Shown: in pieces, positions 8,750-16,578 of the stretch
How the letters are laid out: every line of letters begins with the position of its first letter
How positions within the stretch are numbered: the first letter of the stretch is position 1
Origin: Ruegeria sp. YS9
Lineage (GTDB): Bacteria; Pseudomonadota; Alphaproteobacteria; Rhodobacterales; Rhodobacteraceae
DNA length: 64,000 bases
Assembly: GCF_024628725.1 (NCBI RefSeq)
Contig: NZ_CP102409.1
Coordinates: 1,273,001-1,337,000 of the forward strand
Direction of reading: 5' to 3'
Position numbers and translations under genes: made by a program
The notes under the pieces: generated by a model
What the model saw: only the letters and a program-made list of their open reading frames with translations
Databases searched by the model: none
Told to the model about the DNA's origin: nothing

Positions 8750-9667
8750 TCAGGTCCTTTCAGAAAAGCTGTGCACGTCGCCCTGCTGCGCACTGCCCAG
8801 ATAAAGTGAGAAGTCGCGGGTTCGGCTTTCCAGCGCAAAACGGGAAATCATGGTGGTGATTGGTGTCGTCGTGTAGGAAAGGGCCGCCAGGTCTTCAATC
8901 GCGACGGCCTCAAGCTTGCCGTGTTTGGGAAGGTCCGGTGCATTGCCCAATACGTAGACATGATGCGCTGTGGCATCGTCATAGACCGAGTAGACGACGC
9001 CGAGATTTGCGTCGATGCCACGATCATGCAGATCCTGCCGAAGGCTGTCCCGCAACTGTCGCCGGTCGGACAATGTGACCTGCGGCGGCCTGAAACCGGC
9101 ATCCGTTTTTTCAAGCAGCACGCGACCTTCGTGTTCGATGATTGCGCCACAGACGATCCTGCGCCCCGTCGGTTCAAGCGCGCCGCGTTCCAGACCAAGG
9201 CTGAAGTACCGCCCGTTCGCGTAGCCCAGCGCCGGGCGGTCGTTGTGGGAATAGGCTTCGACCTGTCCGATCAAAACGCAATGGTCTCCTGCCTCGACCA
9301 CCCGATGGGTCCGGCAGGAAAATGTCGCGACCGCGCCGTTGATCAAAGGGATCTCGCGCGCGTCAAGGCTATGGTCGGTTTTGGCGAACCGATCACCTTT
9401 GAAGCTGGCGAAGGTGTTGGACACATCCTCTTGCCCCTCGGCCAGAACACTCACCGTGAAATGGGTGCAGGCCGAGAATTCGCCGTATGAAGACAAGTTC
9501 TTGCCAGGGCAGACGATCAGCAGCGGCGGGTCGAGCGAAACCGAAGTGAAGGAATTTGCCGTGAAGCCCAGGGCCATGCCAGAGGCGTTGCGCGTGGTAA
9601 CTACGGTCACGCCGGTCATGAATTTGCCAAATGCCCGCCGAAGGTCGCGGGGGTCGAGTTCGGTCAT
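8750..9667 (-). CDS. two-domain flavin reductase with degenerate Nudix-like C-terminus (TgnB-like)
   Basis: A 305-residue protein. Residues 1-160 are a flavin:NAD(P)H reductase of the HpaC/RutF type (FGKFMTGVTVVTT, FTANSFTSVSLDPPL, HFTVSVLAEGQ). Residues from about 165 look like a Nudix fold (IVCGAIIEHEGRVLLEKT) but the REXXEE catalytic signature is missing, replaced by RDSLRQDLHDRG. It should supply reduced FMN to the neighbouring luciferase-like oxygenase. The extra domain may bind a nucleotide or substrate without hydrolysis. The ATG overlaps the stop of the upstream hydrolase gene (ATGA). Confidence 0.82.
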   Translation of the reverse strand: MTELDPRDLRRAFGKFMTGVTVVTTRNASGMALGFTANSFTSVSLDPPLLIVCPGKNLSSYGEFSACTHFTVSVLAEGQEDVSNTFASFKGDRFAKTDHSLDAREIPLINGAVATFSCRTHRVVEAGDHCVLIGQVEAYSHNDRPALGYANGRYFSLGLERGALEPTGRRIVCGAIIEHEGRVLLEKTDAGFRPPQVTLSDRRQLRDSLRQDLHDRGIDANLGVVYSVYDDATAHHVYVLGNAPDLPKHGKLEAVAIEDLAALSYTTTPITTMISRFALESRTRDFSLYLGSAQQGDVHSFSERT

Positions 9668-10452
9668 GATTGCACCTCGCTTTGAAAGCTGGAGATGGCG
9701 GCGTTGACCTGACTTGCATGTGTCATCGGCATCATATGGGCCGCCCCATCGATGATCAGGGCGCGTCCGTTCGGGGTGACTTCGGCCATTCTACGCGACA
9801 TGTGTGGTGTGGAGTTCGGCTCCTGACTGCCGGTTATGAACAGCGCGGGGCAGCCAAGTTTCTCCAACGCGCCGCGCCGCGGATTTTGGCTTTGGGCAAA
9901 AACCGTATAGGCCAGCTTGTAAGCCGCCGGATCCATGGCCGTCAGCCATTCGCGGCAGGCATCACGTTCAGGCGAACCGATGTCACCAAACCACCGGCGC
10001 AGCGTGCTGGTTGGATCAACCGGTGTTTCACCATCCAGTCCCGCAGCACGTTCCTGAACGGCCTGCGCTGCCTTTGCACTGCGTTCAAAAACGGCATTCA
10101 TTGCCACGACGCCGCAAATCCGATCTGGCGTCTTGGCGGCAAGGTCCAACGCCATCATCGCGCCCATCGAGTGGCCGACAACAAGGACCGGCCCGTTCAG
10201 ACTGCCCAGCACATTCCTTGCGGCTTCACTGTATTCCGACAGTTCCGTGCCGATAAGGCTGAGCGGGCTTTTGCCGTGGCCGGGCATGTCCGGTGCCGTC
10301 AGGCGCGCTTCAGACTCCAACCCGTCCAACTGCGCGCCCCAGGCTTCGGCCCGCAGGCCAACCCCGTGAAGCAACAGGATGTCCGGACCTGCGCCAGTTT
10401 GGATCGCGGCCAGCCCGCCGATTTCAGACCGCGGCCGGGTTGTCCACGTCAT
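9664..10452 (-). CDS. alpha/beta hydrolase (TgnD-like position)
   Basis: A 262-residue alpha/beta-hydrolase with oxyanion segment ILLHGVGL, nucleophile elbow VVGHSMGA, an acid after FITGSQEP and the terminal histidine in DGAAHMMP. The start at 10452 is chosen because it has an AAGGA site and overlaps the DUF1185 gene by only 29 bases; a longer frame would run far into it. In the Tgn pathway the hydrolase breaks the N-methylformamido-methylene intermediate after ring opening. That role here is by analogy of operon content. Confidence 0.82.
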   Translation of the reverse strand: MTWTTRPRSEIGGLAAIQTGAGPDILLLHGVGLRAEAWGAQLDGLESEARLTAPDMPGHGKSPLSLIGTELSEYSEAARNVLGSLNGPVLVVGHSMGAMMALDLAAKTPDRICGVVAMNAVFERSAKAAQAVQERAAGLDGETPVDPTSTLRRWFGDIGSPERDACREWLTAMDPAAYKLAYTVFAQSQNPRRGALEKLGCPALFITGSQEPNSTPHMSRRMAEVTPNGRALIIDGAAHMMPMTHASQVNAAISSFQSEVQS

Positions 10453-11023
10453 GGCCCAAATCCTTGAGATCCTGATACCGGTCGCCGATACGGTGATGCG
10501 GTCTGCCCGAGGTTGCGGCCCCCAATACGACGACAATTTCATCGTCGCGTGGTGCGTCCGGGATCGAGAATTGTACGGTCAGGTAGTGAGAACGCCGCCC
10601 GGCATCGTTTTTGTCCATCAATGGAACCATGATCGGCGCATTCGCGGGGCCGCGCGTGTTTGTGAAAGCCAGATAGGATTTCGCGCTGACCGCCTGCCGG
10701 TAGTGGTTGCCGAAGCGAAGGGTATGAATAATGCCCGAGGCGTGCTCGACCTCGCCGTTCAGCCCGACGACGGCTGCCTTGCCATAGGCTTCGATTGCGT
10801 CACCACTGCCGGCCAACGCGATCATGCGGTTCGTCATCATCTTTCCCAGTACGGGGCCATATGCGTGGATTTCCGGTTTTAGGTCTTCGACATATCGACC
10901 CGCCCAGGGATTGGTAATCACTGCGGCCACGGCAAACATGCGCCATGGGATTTCCGCAGGGCGAAATCCCTCGACAAGAACTTCCTCGTCGTAGGTAACA
11001 ATCTTGCGTATTTCCGGCTTCAT
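10424..11023 (-). CDS. amino-acid-synthesis family protein (DUF1185, PF06684)
   Basis: A 199-residue protein of PF06684, a family known structurally as a variant of the Bacillus chorismate-mutase fold, with no proven reaction. Recognisable segments are KIVTYDEEVLVEGFRP, AAVITNPWAGRYVEDL, and VGLNGEVEHASGIIHTLRFGNHYR. The start at 11023 follows an excellent AGGAGAGG site; the longer frame begins in the promoter region. It is the first gene of the operon and faces the LysR gene, so it probably takes part in the same degradation, perhaps as an isomerase, lactonase or deaminase-like step. Confidence 0.85.
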   Translation of the reverse strand: MKPEIRKIVTYDEEVLVEGFRPAEIPWRMFAVAAVITNPWAGRYVEDLKPEIHAYGPVLGKMMTNRMIALAGSGDAIEAYGKAAVVGLNGEVEHASGIIHTLRFGNHYRQAVSAKSYLAFTNTRGPANAPIMVPLMDKNDAGRRSHYLTVQFSIPDAPRDDEIVVVLGAATSGRPHHRIGDRYQDLKDLGHDVDNPAAV

Positions 11024-11093
11024 CACACCTCTCCTGTCGCGCTGGGAGAAGGTAGAAACGGGTGTGGTTTTTGACAAATGATTGAATTATGTG

Positions 11094-11109
11094 CTTTCGC
11101 ATTAGAAAG
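11094..11109. promoter_or_regulatory. candidate LysR operator overlapping operon promoter
   Basis: The divergent intergenic region (11024-11129) contains the inverted repeat CTTTC-N6-GAAAG, which fits the T-N11-A rule of LysR-type binding sites. On the minus strand it overlaps a TCTAAT -10-like hexamer with a TTGATC -35-like element, and a second TTAATC-N17-CATAAT pair is present. Either could start the five-gene operon. Position and symmetry are seen; binding is inferred. Confidence 0.4.
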
Positions 11110-11129
11110 ATTAATGGCTAACTTGATCA

Positions 11130-11972
11130 ATGGGAAAATCACTTCCACCGCTGACCTGGTTCCGATCCTTCGAGGCAGCAGCCCGGACCCTGAGTTTTAC
11201 TGCGGCTGCCGAGGAAATAGGCCTGACCCAATCGGCCGTCAGTCAGCAGGTGAAATCCCTTGAGATGCGTCTGGGGACAGCACTTTTTGTAAGGCATCCG
11301 CGCAGTCTGGCCCTGACGGATGCCGGGCGAAAACTGTTGCCCGAAGTCGGCAGCGCGCTTGAGGCACTTGCCGCAGCCGCCGGAAGGGCCGACGCAAGCG
11401 CACCAGGAGATGTCCTGACGGTGGCCACATCTGTCAGCGTCGCGCAATGGGTCATCGCCCCAAACCTCGCGGACTTCACCGCACGCAATCCAGAGATCAG
11501 CGTGCGGCTGCTCAGTGCAATCTGGCCTGACGATTTTCACGCGTCGCAAGCTGATGTTCAGGTCAGGTTCGGGTCAGAAAAACAAGTGGGCAGGGGGGCC
11601 GAGCGCCTGAGACCTGACAGGCTTGTCGCTGTCAAGGCGCCGACGCTTGCCGGGGATCCGTTTGACCTTCCCCTGATAGAAGCAGTCGGCACGTCCAGTG
11701 GATGGAAGACGTGGCTCGACAAGCAGGGCGTGCAACGGCAGCCTGCTGTTTTCGTCGATACGTTCGGCATGGCGCTTCATTTGGCCGTTCATGGCAGCGG
11801 GGTTGCCCTGATCAGCGAGTTTCTGGCGAAACATGCGATGGCAACCGGTCTTGTCGGAAGCGCACATGACAGCACTGTCGAATGCAACGAAGGGTATTAT
11901 CTTTCCGCCGACGCCAGCAATCCGGCGGCCGCATTGTTTCGTGACTGGTTGCTTGAACAGATACGGGTTTGA
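11130..11972 (+). CDS. LysR-type transcriptional regulator (GcvA-like)
   Basis: A 280-residue regulator. Residues 5-64 are the winged helix-turn-helix (LTWFRSFEAAARTLSFTAAA, then GLTQSAVSQQVKSLE), and residues 90-275 the effector-binding domain. It is divergent from the DUF1185-led operon, the standard layout for a LysR regulator controlling its neighbours, so it is the likely TgnR/HomR equivalent. No good ribosome site is seen before the ATG; the start is supported by the usual spacing to the HTH. It ends 33 bases from the convergent DoeA-like gene. Confidence 0.9.
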   Translation: MGKSLPPLTWFRSFEAAARTLSFTAAAEEIGLTQSAVSQQVKSLEMRLGTALFVRHPRSLALTDAGRKLLPEVGSALEALAAAAGRADASAPGDVLTVATSVSVAQWVIAPNLADFTARNPEISVRLLSAIWPDDFHASQADVQVRFGSEKQVGRGAERLRPDRLVAVKAPTLAGDPFDLPLIEAVGTSSGWKTWLDKQGVQRQPAVFVDTFGMALHLAVHGSGVALISEFLAKHAMATGLVGSAHDSTVECNEGYYLSADASNPAAALFRDWLLEQIRV

Positions 11973-12005
11973 TCCGGCGCGGGCCTGCAATCGTTCGTGC
12001 ACCTG

Positions 12006-13190
12006 TCAGGGCTTGACAAATATTTTGCGTGGTCGTTTGCACAGACACTCTGCCGGTCCGTTTTCCTTGATCAGGATGGTCTCGGTGATCGCAAGCCCCC
12101 AATCATCCATCCACAGCCCGGGCATAAAGTGAAATGTCATGCCAGCTTCGAGGATGGTATTGTCTTCGTCCCGCAACGAGATCGTGCGCTCGCCCCAGTC
12201 CGGAGGATAGCTGAGGCCGACAGGATAGCCGCAGCGGGCACCGCGTTCGATCCCCGCACGTTCGAGAGGCGCCGCCAGCGCTTTGGCGATATCTTTTGCG
12301 CGATTGCCGGGGCGCGCAGCCTCCAGACCCGCTTCCAACCCCTCGACCAAGGCCACCTCGGCCCTTCTAAGATGATCAGGCAGTTGACCCAGAAATACCG
12401 ACCGGCAGAACGGAGCATGATATCGGCGATAGCAGCCGGAGAGCTCGAAGAAGGTGCATTCACCCGATTTGAACACATCTCCATTCCAGGTCAGATGCGG
12501 CGCGGCGGCGTCTGAGCCGGACGGCAAAAGTGGTACGATGGCCGCGTAATCCCCCCAGTCATCCCCGACGCCCGTTATCGCGTCATGGTATATCTGTGCG
12601 ACCAGCTCGTTCTTGCGCAGGCCGGGTTCAACGCGTTCAAGCACGCCGTCAGTCACAAACTCTGAAATTCGGGCCGCCTTGCGCATCAGGGCGATTTCTT
12701 CGTCGGATTTCACGACCCGTTGCCAGTTGACCAAGGCCGTTGCATCCATCAGCGTCGCCTCGGGCAGTTCCGTTGTCAGTGTAATATGGGCTTTGGCCGA
12801 GTAGTAATAATTGTCCAGCTCCACCCCAATTCGGCTGCGGCCGTGTCCGCAGTCCGCAATAAGCTGGGCCAGATCCTGCATAGGATGCCGCGTGGTCGAC
12901 TGCACAAAGTGATCGGCGTATCCGAAAATCCGATCGTCCCCCATCCACACCGTGCGCAGCGCACCGTTTGCATCCTGCCGGCGCCCCCACCAGATCGGGT
13001 CCGCGTCAAGAAAGATCAAGACACCCTGGTGAACGTAAAAAGACCAGCCCTCATACCCGGTGAGCCATCCGATGTTCGAAGGGTCTTCGACAAAAAGGCA
13101 GTCAATTCCTTTTGCGGCCATCGCCTTTCGGGTCTTCGCAAGACGACGATCATATTCCGCCCGGCTGAAGGCTGGATCAGAGTGGGTCAT
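12006..13190 (-). CDS. doeA: ectoine hydrolase-like M24 family protein (DoeA/EutD)
   Basis: A 394-residue M24 (creatinase/aminopeptidase P fold) protein very close in pattern to DoeA of Halomonas: DPSNIGWLTGYEGWSFYVHQ, GRRQDANGALRTVWM, HFVQSTTRHPM, TALVNWQRVVKS, DDWGDYAAIVPLLPSGSDAA, CGYPVGLSYPPDWGERT, and a final RKIFVKP. DoeA opens ectoine to N-acetyl-diaminobutyrate. No doeB deacetylase, transaminase or ectoine transporter is nearby, so the substrate may be ectoine, hydroxyectoine or a related cyclic amide. It is divergent from the next M24 gene across a region with GTCAAC repeats. Confidence 0.8.
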   Translation of the reverse strand: MTHSDPAFSRAEYDRRLAKTRKAMAAKGIDCLFVEDPSNIGWLTGYEGWSFYVHQGVLIFLDADPIWWGRRQDANGALRTVWMGDDRIFGYADHFVQSTTRHPMQDLAQLIADCGHGRSRIGVELDNYYYSAKAHITLTTELPEATLMDATALVNWQRVVKSDEEIALMRKAARISEFVTDGVLERVEPGLRKNELVAQIYHDAITGVGDDWGDYAAIVPLLPSGSDAAAPHLTWNGDVFKSGECTFFELSGCYRRYHAPFCRSVFLGQLPDHLRRAEVALVEGLEAGLEAARPGNRAKDIAKALAAPLERAGIERGARCGYPVGLSYPPDWGERTISLRDEDNTILEAGMTFHFMPGLWMDDWGLAITETILIKENGPAECLCKRPRKIFVKP

Positions 13191-13201
13191 TGGCGCCTCC
13201 G

Positions 13202-13252
13202 GTCAACAATAGACTTTGGTTGACAGAACCCTACCGATCCGCTCACGTCAAC
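13202..13252. promoter_or_regulatory. GTCAAC/GTTGAC half-site cluster in divergent promoter
   Basis: Directly upstream of the DoeA-like gene lie GTCAAC (13202-13207), its reverse GTTGAC (13219-13224) and a third GTCAAC (13247-13252). The first two form a perfect 6-bp inverted repeat with an 11-base spacer, an arrangement typical of a dimeric repressor or LysR/GntR operator. It sits between doeA-like (minus) and the M24/EutA-like genes (plus) and could control both. The regulator is unknown. Confidence 0.4.
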
Positions 13253-13274
13253 GAGCGATAATTCGGGGGGCTGC

Positions 13275-13388
13275 ATGAAAACCGATATCAATTCACATCG
13301 AACGGGCCGAAAGACCGGGCCATTCAGGCTGCGACGTTTCAACGGTTCAGCCCGCATGCGACGCACCACCTCTGAGGTCGCAGGATGA
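13275..13388 (+). CDS. possible 37-residue arginine-rich leader peptide
   Basis: A short frame begins at ATG 13275 behind a G-rich GGGGGG Shine-Dalgarno-like run and ends in a TGA that overlaps the ATG of the following M24 gene (ATGA). The product would be 37 residues with eight arginines, mostly in its second half. The good ribosome site and overlap are consistent with a leader peptide that couples translation to the next gene. It may also be chance; coding support is only positional. Confidence 0.3.
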   Translation: MKTDINSHRTGRKTGPFRLRRFNGSARMRRTTSEVAG

Positions 13389-14530
13389 GAGGGTTCGAGC
13401 CAGCAGAACTTGCCGCGCGTACCGAACGCGCACAGGTGATGATGAATGCCGCGGGCCTGTCGGCGCTGCTGCTGACCACGGAAACCGATGTGCGCTACTT
13501 TACCGGATACCTGACCAGATTCTGGGAAAGCCCGACCCGCCCTTGGTTCCTGATCCTGCCTGCGGCTGGCAAACCGGTCGCGGTCATCCCCTCGATCGGC
13601 GCCTCATTGATGGGGCAAACCTGGATCGACGACATCCGAACGTGGAGCTCACCCGACCTTCAGGATGACGGCGTCTCGCTTTTGACGGATGCCCTGACGG
13701 AACTGACGCCCGCCAACGGCCGTATCGGAATGCCCGATGGTCACGAGACGCACGCGCGTATGCCCCTGTCGGACATTGAACGCCTGCGAAACAGGCTCGG
13801 TTCGCGCTGCATCACCGGAGATCACGGTATTTTGCGCCAACTTCGCATGGTCAAGTCCGAGGTGGAAATCGCCAAAATCGAAACCGCATGCAGTATAGCC
13901 GGTCGGGCCTTCGCCCGCGTTCCCGAGATTGCTCGGGCAGGAGCGCCGTTGGACGAGGTTTTTCGCGGTTTCCAGATACTCTGTCTGGAAGAGGGTGCCG
14001 ACTGGGTGCCGTATCTCGCAGGTGGGGCAGAGCAGGGCGGTTACTCTGACGTGATTTCGCCGGCGTCTTCGTCCCCCTTGGAGGATGGCGATGTACTGAT
14101 GCTTGATACCGGCTTGGTCTGGGATGGTTACTTCAGTGACTTCGACCGCAACTGGTCGGTTGGCCAAGCAAGTCCCGACGTGAAATCTGCTTATGCCAGG
14201 CTGATAGACGCGTCAGATGCTGCATTCGAAATCGCCCGGCCCGGCGCAACGGCCGCAGAGTTGTTTCATGCCATGAACACGGTGCTGACCAAGGCATCCG
14301 AAGGCACGGATGCCGGTCGGCTGGGGCACGGGTTGGGCATGTCCTTGACTGAATGGCCGTCCCTCATCCCGACGGACCAGACCGTTCTTGAGCCTGGCAT
14401 GGTGCTGACCCTGGAGCCTGGTATTGCGGTTGGTGACAAGATATTGGTTCACGAAGAAAACATCGTCGTAACAGACAAAGCCCCGCGCTTTATCAGCCCG
14501 CGTATCGGGCCGGAGATGATCGAGCTATGA
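13385..14530 (+). CDS. M24 family metallopeptidase (Xaa-Pro dipeptidase-like)
   Basis: A 381-residue pita-bread-fold protein. The N-terminal creatinase/prolidase domain spans residues 5-135 (TDVRYFTGYLTRFWE). The catalytic domain has the expected metal ligands: Asp residues in LDTGLVWDGYFSDFDR, His in GRLGHGLGM, Glu in LTLEPGI and Glu in VHEENIVV, so unlike creatinase it looks metal-dependent. A GAGG site precedes the ATG. The stop overlaps the ATG of the EutA-like gene, tying both into one unit. Likely role: hydrolysis of an amide or dipeptide-like intermediate of the pathway encoded around it. Confidence 0.85.
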   Translation: MRGFEPAELAARTERAQVMMNAAGLSALLLTTETDVRYFTGYLTRFWESPTRPWFLILPAAGKPVAVIPSIGASLMGQTWIDDIRTWSSPDLQDDGVSLLTDALTELTPANGRIGMPDGHETHARMPLSDIERLRNRLGSRCITGDHGILRQLRMVKSEVEIAKIETACSIAGRAFARVPEIARAGAPLDEVFRGFQILCLEEGADWVPYLAGGAEQGGYSDVISPASSSPLEDGDVLMLDTGLVWDGYFSDFDRNWSVGQASPDVKSAYARLIDASDAAFEIARPGATAAELFHAMNTVLTKASEGTDAGRLGHGLGMSLTEWPSLIPTDQTVLEPGMVLTLEPGIAVGDKILVHEENIVVTDKAPRFISPRIGPEMIEL

Positions 14531-15237
14531 CCTACGTGCCTTACACGCTTGACGAAGACGACCCGCAAACCCCGCCGCTTGGATTGATCGTACTTCAGGT
14601 CGACGAGACGATTGAGCCGGAATTCAGCGCGTATTTCTCGGACCGGAAAAACCCGTTGTTTGTAACACGGATACCCAGCGGCATCGAAGTGACACCAGAA
14701 AGCCTGGCCGAGATGGAAGAGGCCCTGCCGGCAGCGGCAAGATTGTTGCCCAGCGCGCGTCCTTTCCGGGTGGTGGGTTATGGCTGCACGTCGGCAAGTT
14801 CGGTCATTGGATCAGAGCGTGTGGAGGAACTTGTCAAACAGTCGTGCAATACAAAAGAGGTAACAAACCCTTTGCGCGCGGCCACGGCCTGTGCCGCGGA
14901 TCTTGGGGTGTCGAAGTTTGCGCTTCTGTCGCCTTATGTCGAAGAGGTCAACGCACCGCTGCGAGCCGCGTTTTCGGAAAACGGGATAACCATGGATGTT
15001 TTCGGGACATTCGGGCAGGCCGAAGAGGCAAAGGTTGCTCGGATTTCGGTGCAGTCCGTGATCGAAGCCGCGACGAAACTGGGATCTGATCCATCGGTGG
15101 AAGCGGTTTTCATTAGCTGCACCAATCTTCGGACCCTTGAAGCAATTCCTGAGATTCGCGCGCGGATTGGCAAGCCTGTTCTTTCAAGTAATCAAAGCCT
15201 TGCATGGCATTTGTGCCGCCTCAATCTTGCTGAGTGA
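14527..15237 (+). CDS. Asp/Glu racemase-superfamily protein (EutA / maleate isomerase-like)
   Basis: A 236-residue enzyme with the paired catalytic cysteines of the superfamily, in GYGCTSASSVIG and VFISCTNLRTLEAI, and the IPSGIEVTPESL and LSPYVEEVNAPL segments seen in EutA, arylmalonate decarboxylase and maleate cis-trans isomerase. EutA is encoded next to ectoine hydrolase genes in other bacteria and is thought to help use hydroxyectoine. Here it is coupled to an M24 gene and faces a DoeA homologue, so a stereo-inverting or double-bond isomerising step is likely. Confidence 0.82.
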   Translation: MTYVPYTLDEDDPQTPPLGLIVLQVDETIEPEFSAYFSDRKNPLFVTRIPSGIEVTPESLAEMEEALPAAARLLPSARPFRVVGYGCTSASSVIGSERVEELVKQSCNTKEVTNPLRAATACAADLGVSKFALLSPYVEEVNAPLRAAFSENGITMDVFGTFGQAEEAKVARISVQSVIEAATKLGSDPSVEAVFISCTNLRTLEAIPEIRARIGKPVLSSNQSLAWHLCRLNLAE

Positions 15238-15374
15238 AGCAGCAAATATGACATGAATATTCGAAATTGCGTCATCTATTGTTGCCAAGTGCCCACTGCA
15301 TGGTCTTAACTGCTGACTACAGATCAATGAAATCCGCAACTCTCGGATAATCATTTGACGCAACAGGGGGTCTT

Positions 15375-16475
15375 GTGACCGACACAAATACCGATGCCGC
15401 GTTTGTTGAGTTTCAACGCGTACAAAAATCTTATGATGGCGAGAATCTCGTTGTCAAAGATCTCAACCTTGCAATGCCAAAAGGCGAATTTCTGACCATG
15501 CTCGGGCCGTCCGGGTCTGGAAAGACAACCTGCCTGATGATGCTTGCCGGATTCGAAACCGCGACCCATGGCGAAATTCTTCTTGATGGGAAACCCATCA
15601 ATAATATCCCGCCGCACAAGCGCGGGATTGGAATGGTTTTCCAGAACTATGCCCTGTTTCCGCATATGACTGTGGCCGAAAACCTTTCCTTCCCCTTGGA
15701 AGTCCGCAAATTGGGCAAGTCTGAACGGGATGAAAAGGTACAACGTGCTCTGGACATGGTTCAGATGGGTGCGTTTGGTGGGCGGCGCCCGGCTCAGTTG
15801 TCTGGCGGTCAACAACAGCGAATAGCCTTGGCGCGCGCTTTGGTTTTTGAACCCGAACTGGTGTTGATGGACGAACCTCTGGGCGCTTTGGACAAACAAC
15901 TGCGTGAGCATATGCAGTTCGAAATCACGCGTCTCGCGCATGAGCTGGGGATTACCACGGTCTATGTAACGCATGACCAGACCGAAGCATTGACCATGTC
16001 GGATCGTGTTGCCGTGTTCGACGATGGCCGCATTCAGCAGCTTGCACCGCCCGATCAGCTCTATGAAGAACCGGAAAACAGCTTCGTTGCGCAGTTCATC
16101 GGGGAAAACAACACAATGGAAGGCGTCATCAAGACGATCGATGGCGATACATGCCTCGTCCAGCTGGATGATGGCTCGGAAATTGACGCTGTTCCGATCA
16201 ATGTTCGCGAACCCGGCGAACGGACAAAAGTATCGATCCGGCCCGAGCGGGTAGAATTCAACAAGGATCGCCTGCACGCCGATGCACATACGCTGAAGGC
16301 AACCGTCAAGGAATTCATTTACATGGGTGACGTGTTCCGTTTCCGCATGTCCGTTGCCGGAAATGATGAGTTCATCGTCAAGACCCGGAACGCGCCAGAC
16401 GCAATCCGCCTGTCCCCGGGGCAGGAGATCGAGATCGGCTGGCTGGCTCAGGATTGTCGTGCGCTCGACGCATAG
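15375..16475 (+). CDS. ABC transporter ATP-binding protein, PotA type
   Basis: A 366-residue ATPase of the polyamine/opine/iron importer class. Walker A is GPSGSGKTT, the Q-loop GMVFQNYALFPHM, the signature LSGGQQQR, Walker B LVLMDEPLGALD and the switch histidine VTHDQTEA. A TOBE domain follows from about residue 270. The GTG start lies behind GGGGG. It is the first gene of a complete importer (ATPase, binding protein, two permeases) transcribed towards creatinase, so the cargo is probably creatine or a related small nitrogen compound rather than necessarily a polyamine. Confidence 0.92.
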   Translation: MTDTNTDAAFVEFQRVQKSYDGENLVVKDLNLAMPKGEFLTMLGPSGSGKTTCLMMLAGFETATHGEILLDGKPINNIPPHKRGIGMVFQNYALFPHMTVAENLSFPLEVRKLGKSERDEKVQRALDMVQMGAFGGRRPAQLSGGQQQRIALARALVFEPELVLMDEPLGALDKQLREHMQFEITRLAHELGITTVYVTHDQTEALTMSDRVAVFDDGRIQQLAPPDQLYEEPENSFVAQFIGENNTMEGVIKTIDGDTCLVQLDDGSEIDAVPINVREPGERTKVSIRPERVEFNKDRLHADAHTLKATVKEFIYMGDVFRFRMSVAGNDEFIVKTRNAPDAIRLSPGQEIEIGWLAQDCRALDA

Positions 16476-16578
16476 GCCAAGTCGCGCGGAACAAGCGCGA
16501 CCTCACTGAGGGACCGGCTGGTGAAAACCCGTGCATCAGCCGACCACACACATAAACGGGAAAAACTGGGAGCAATTC

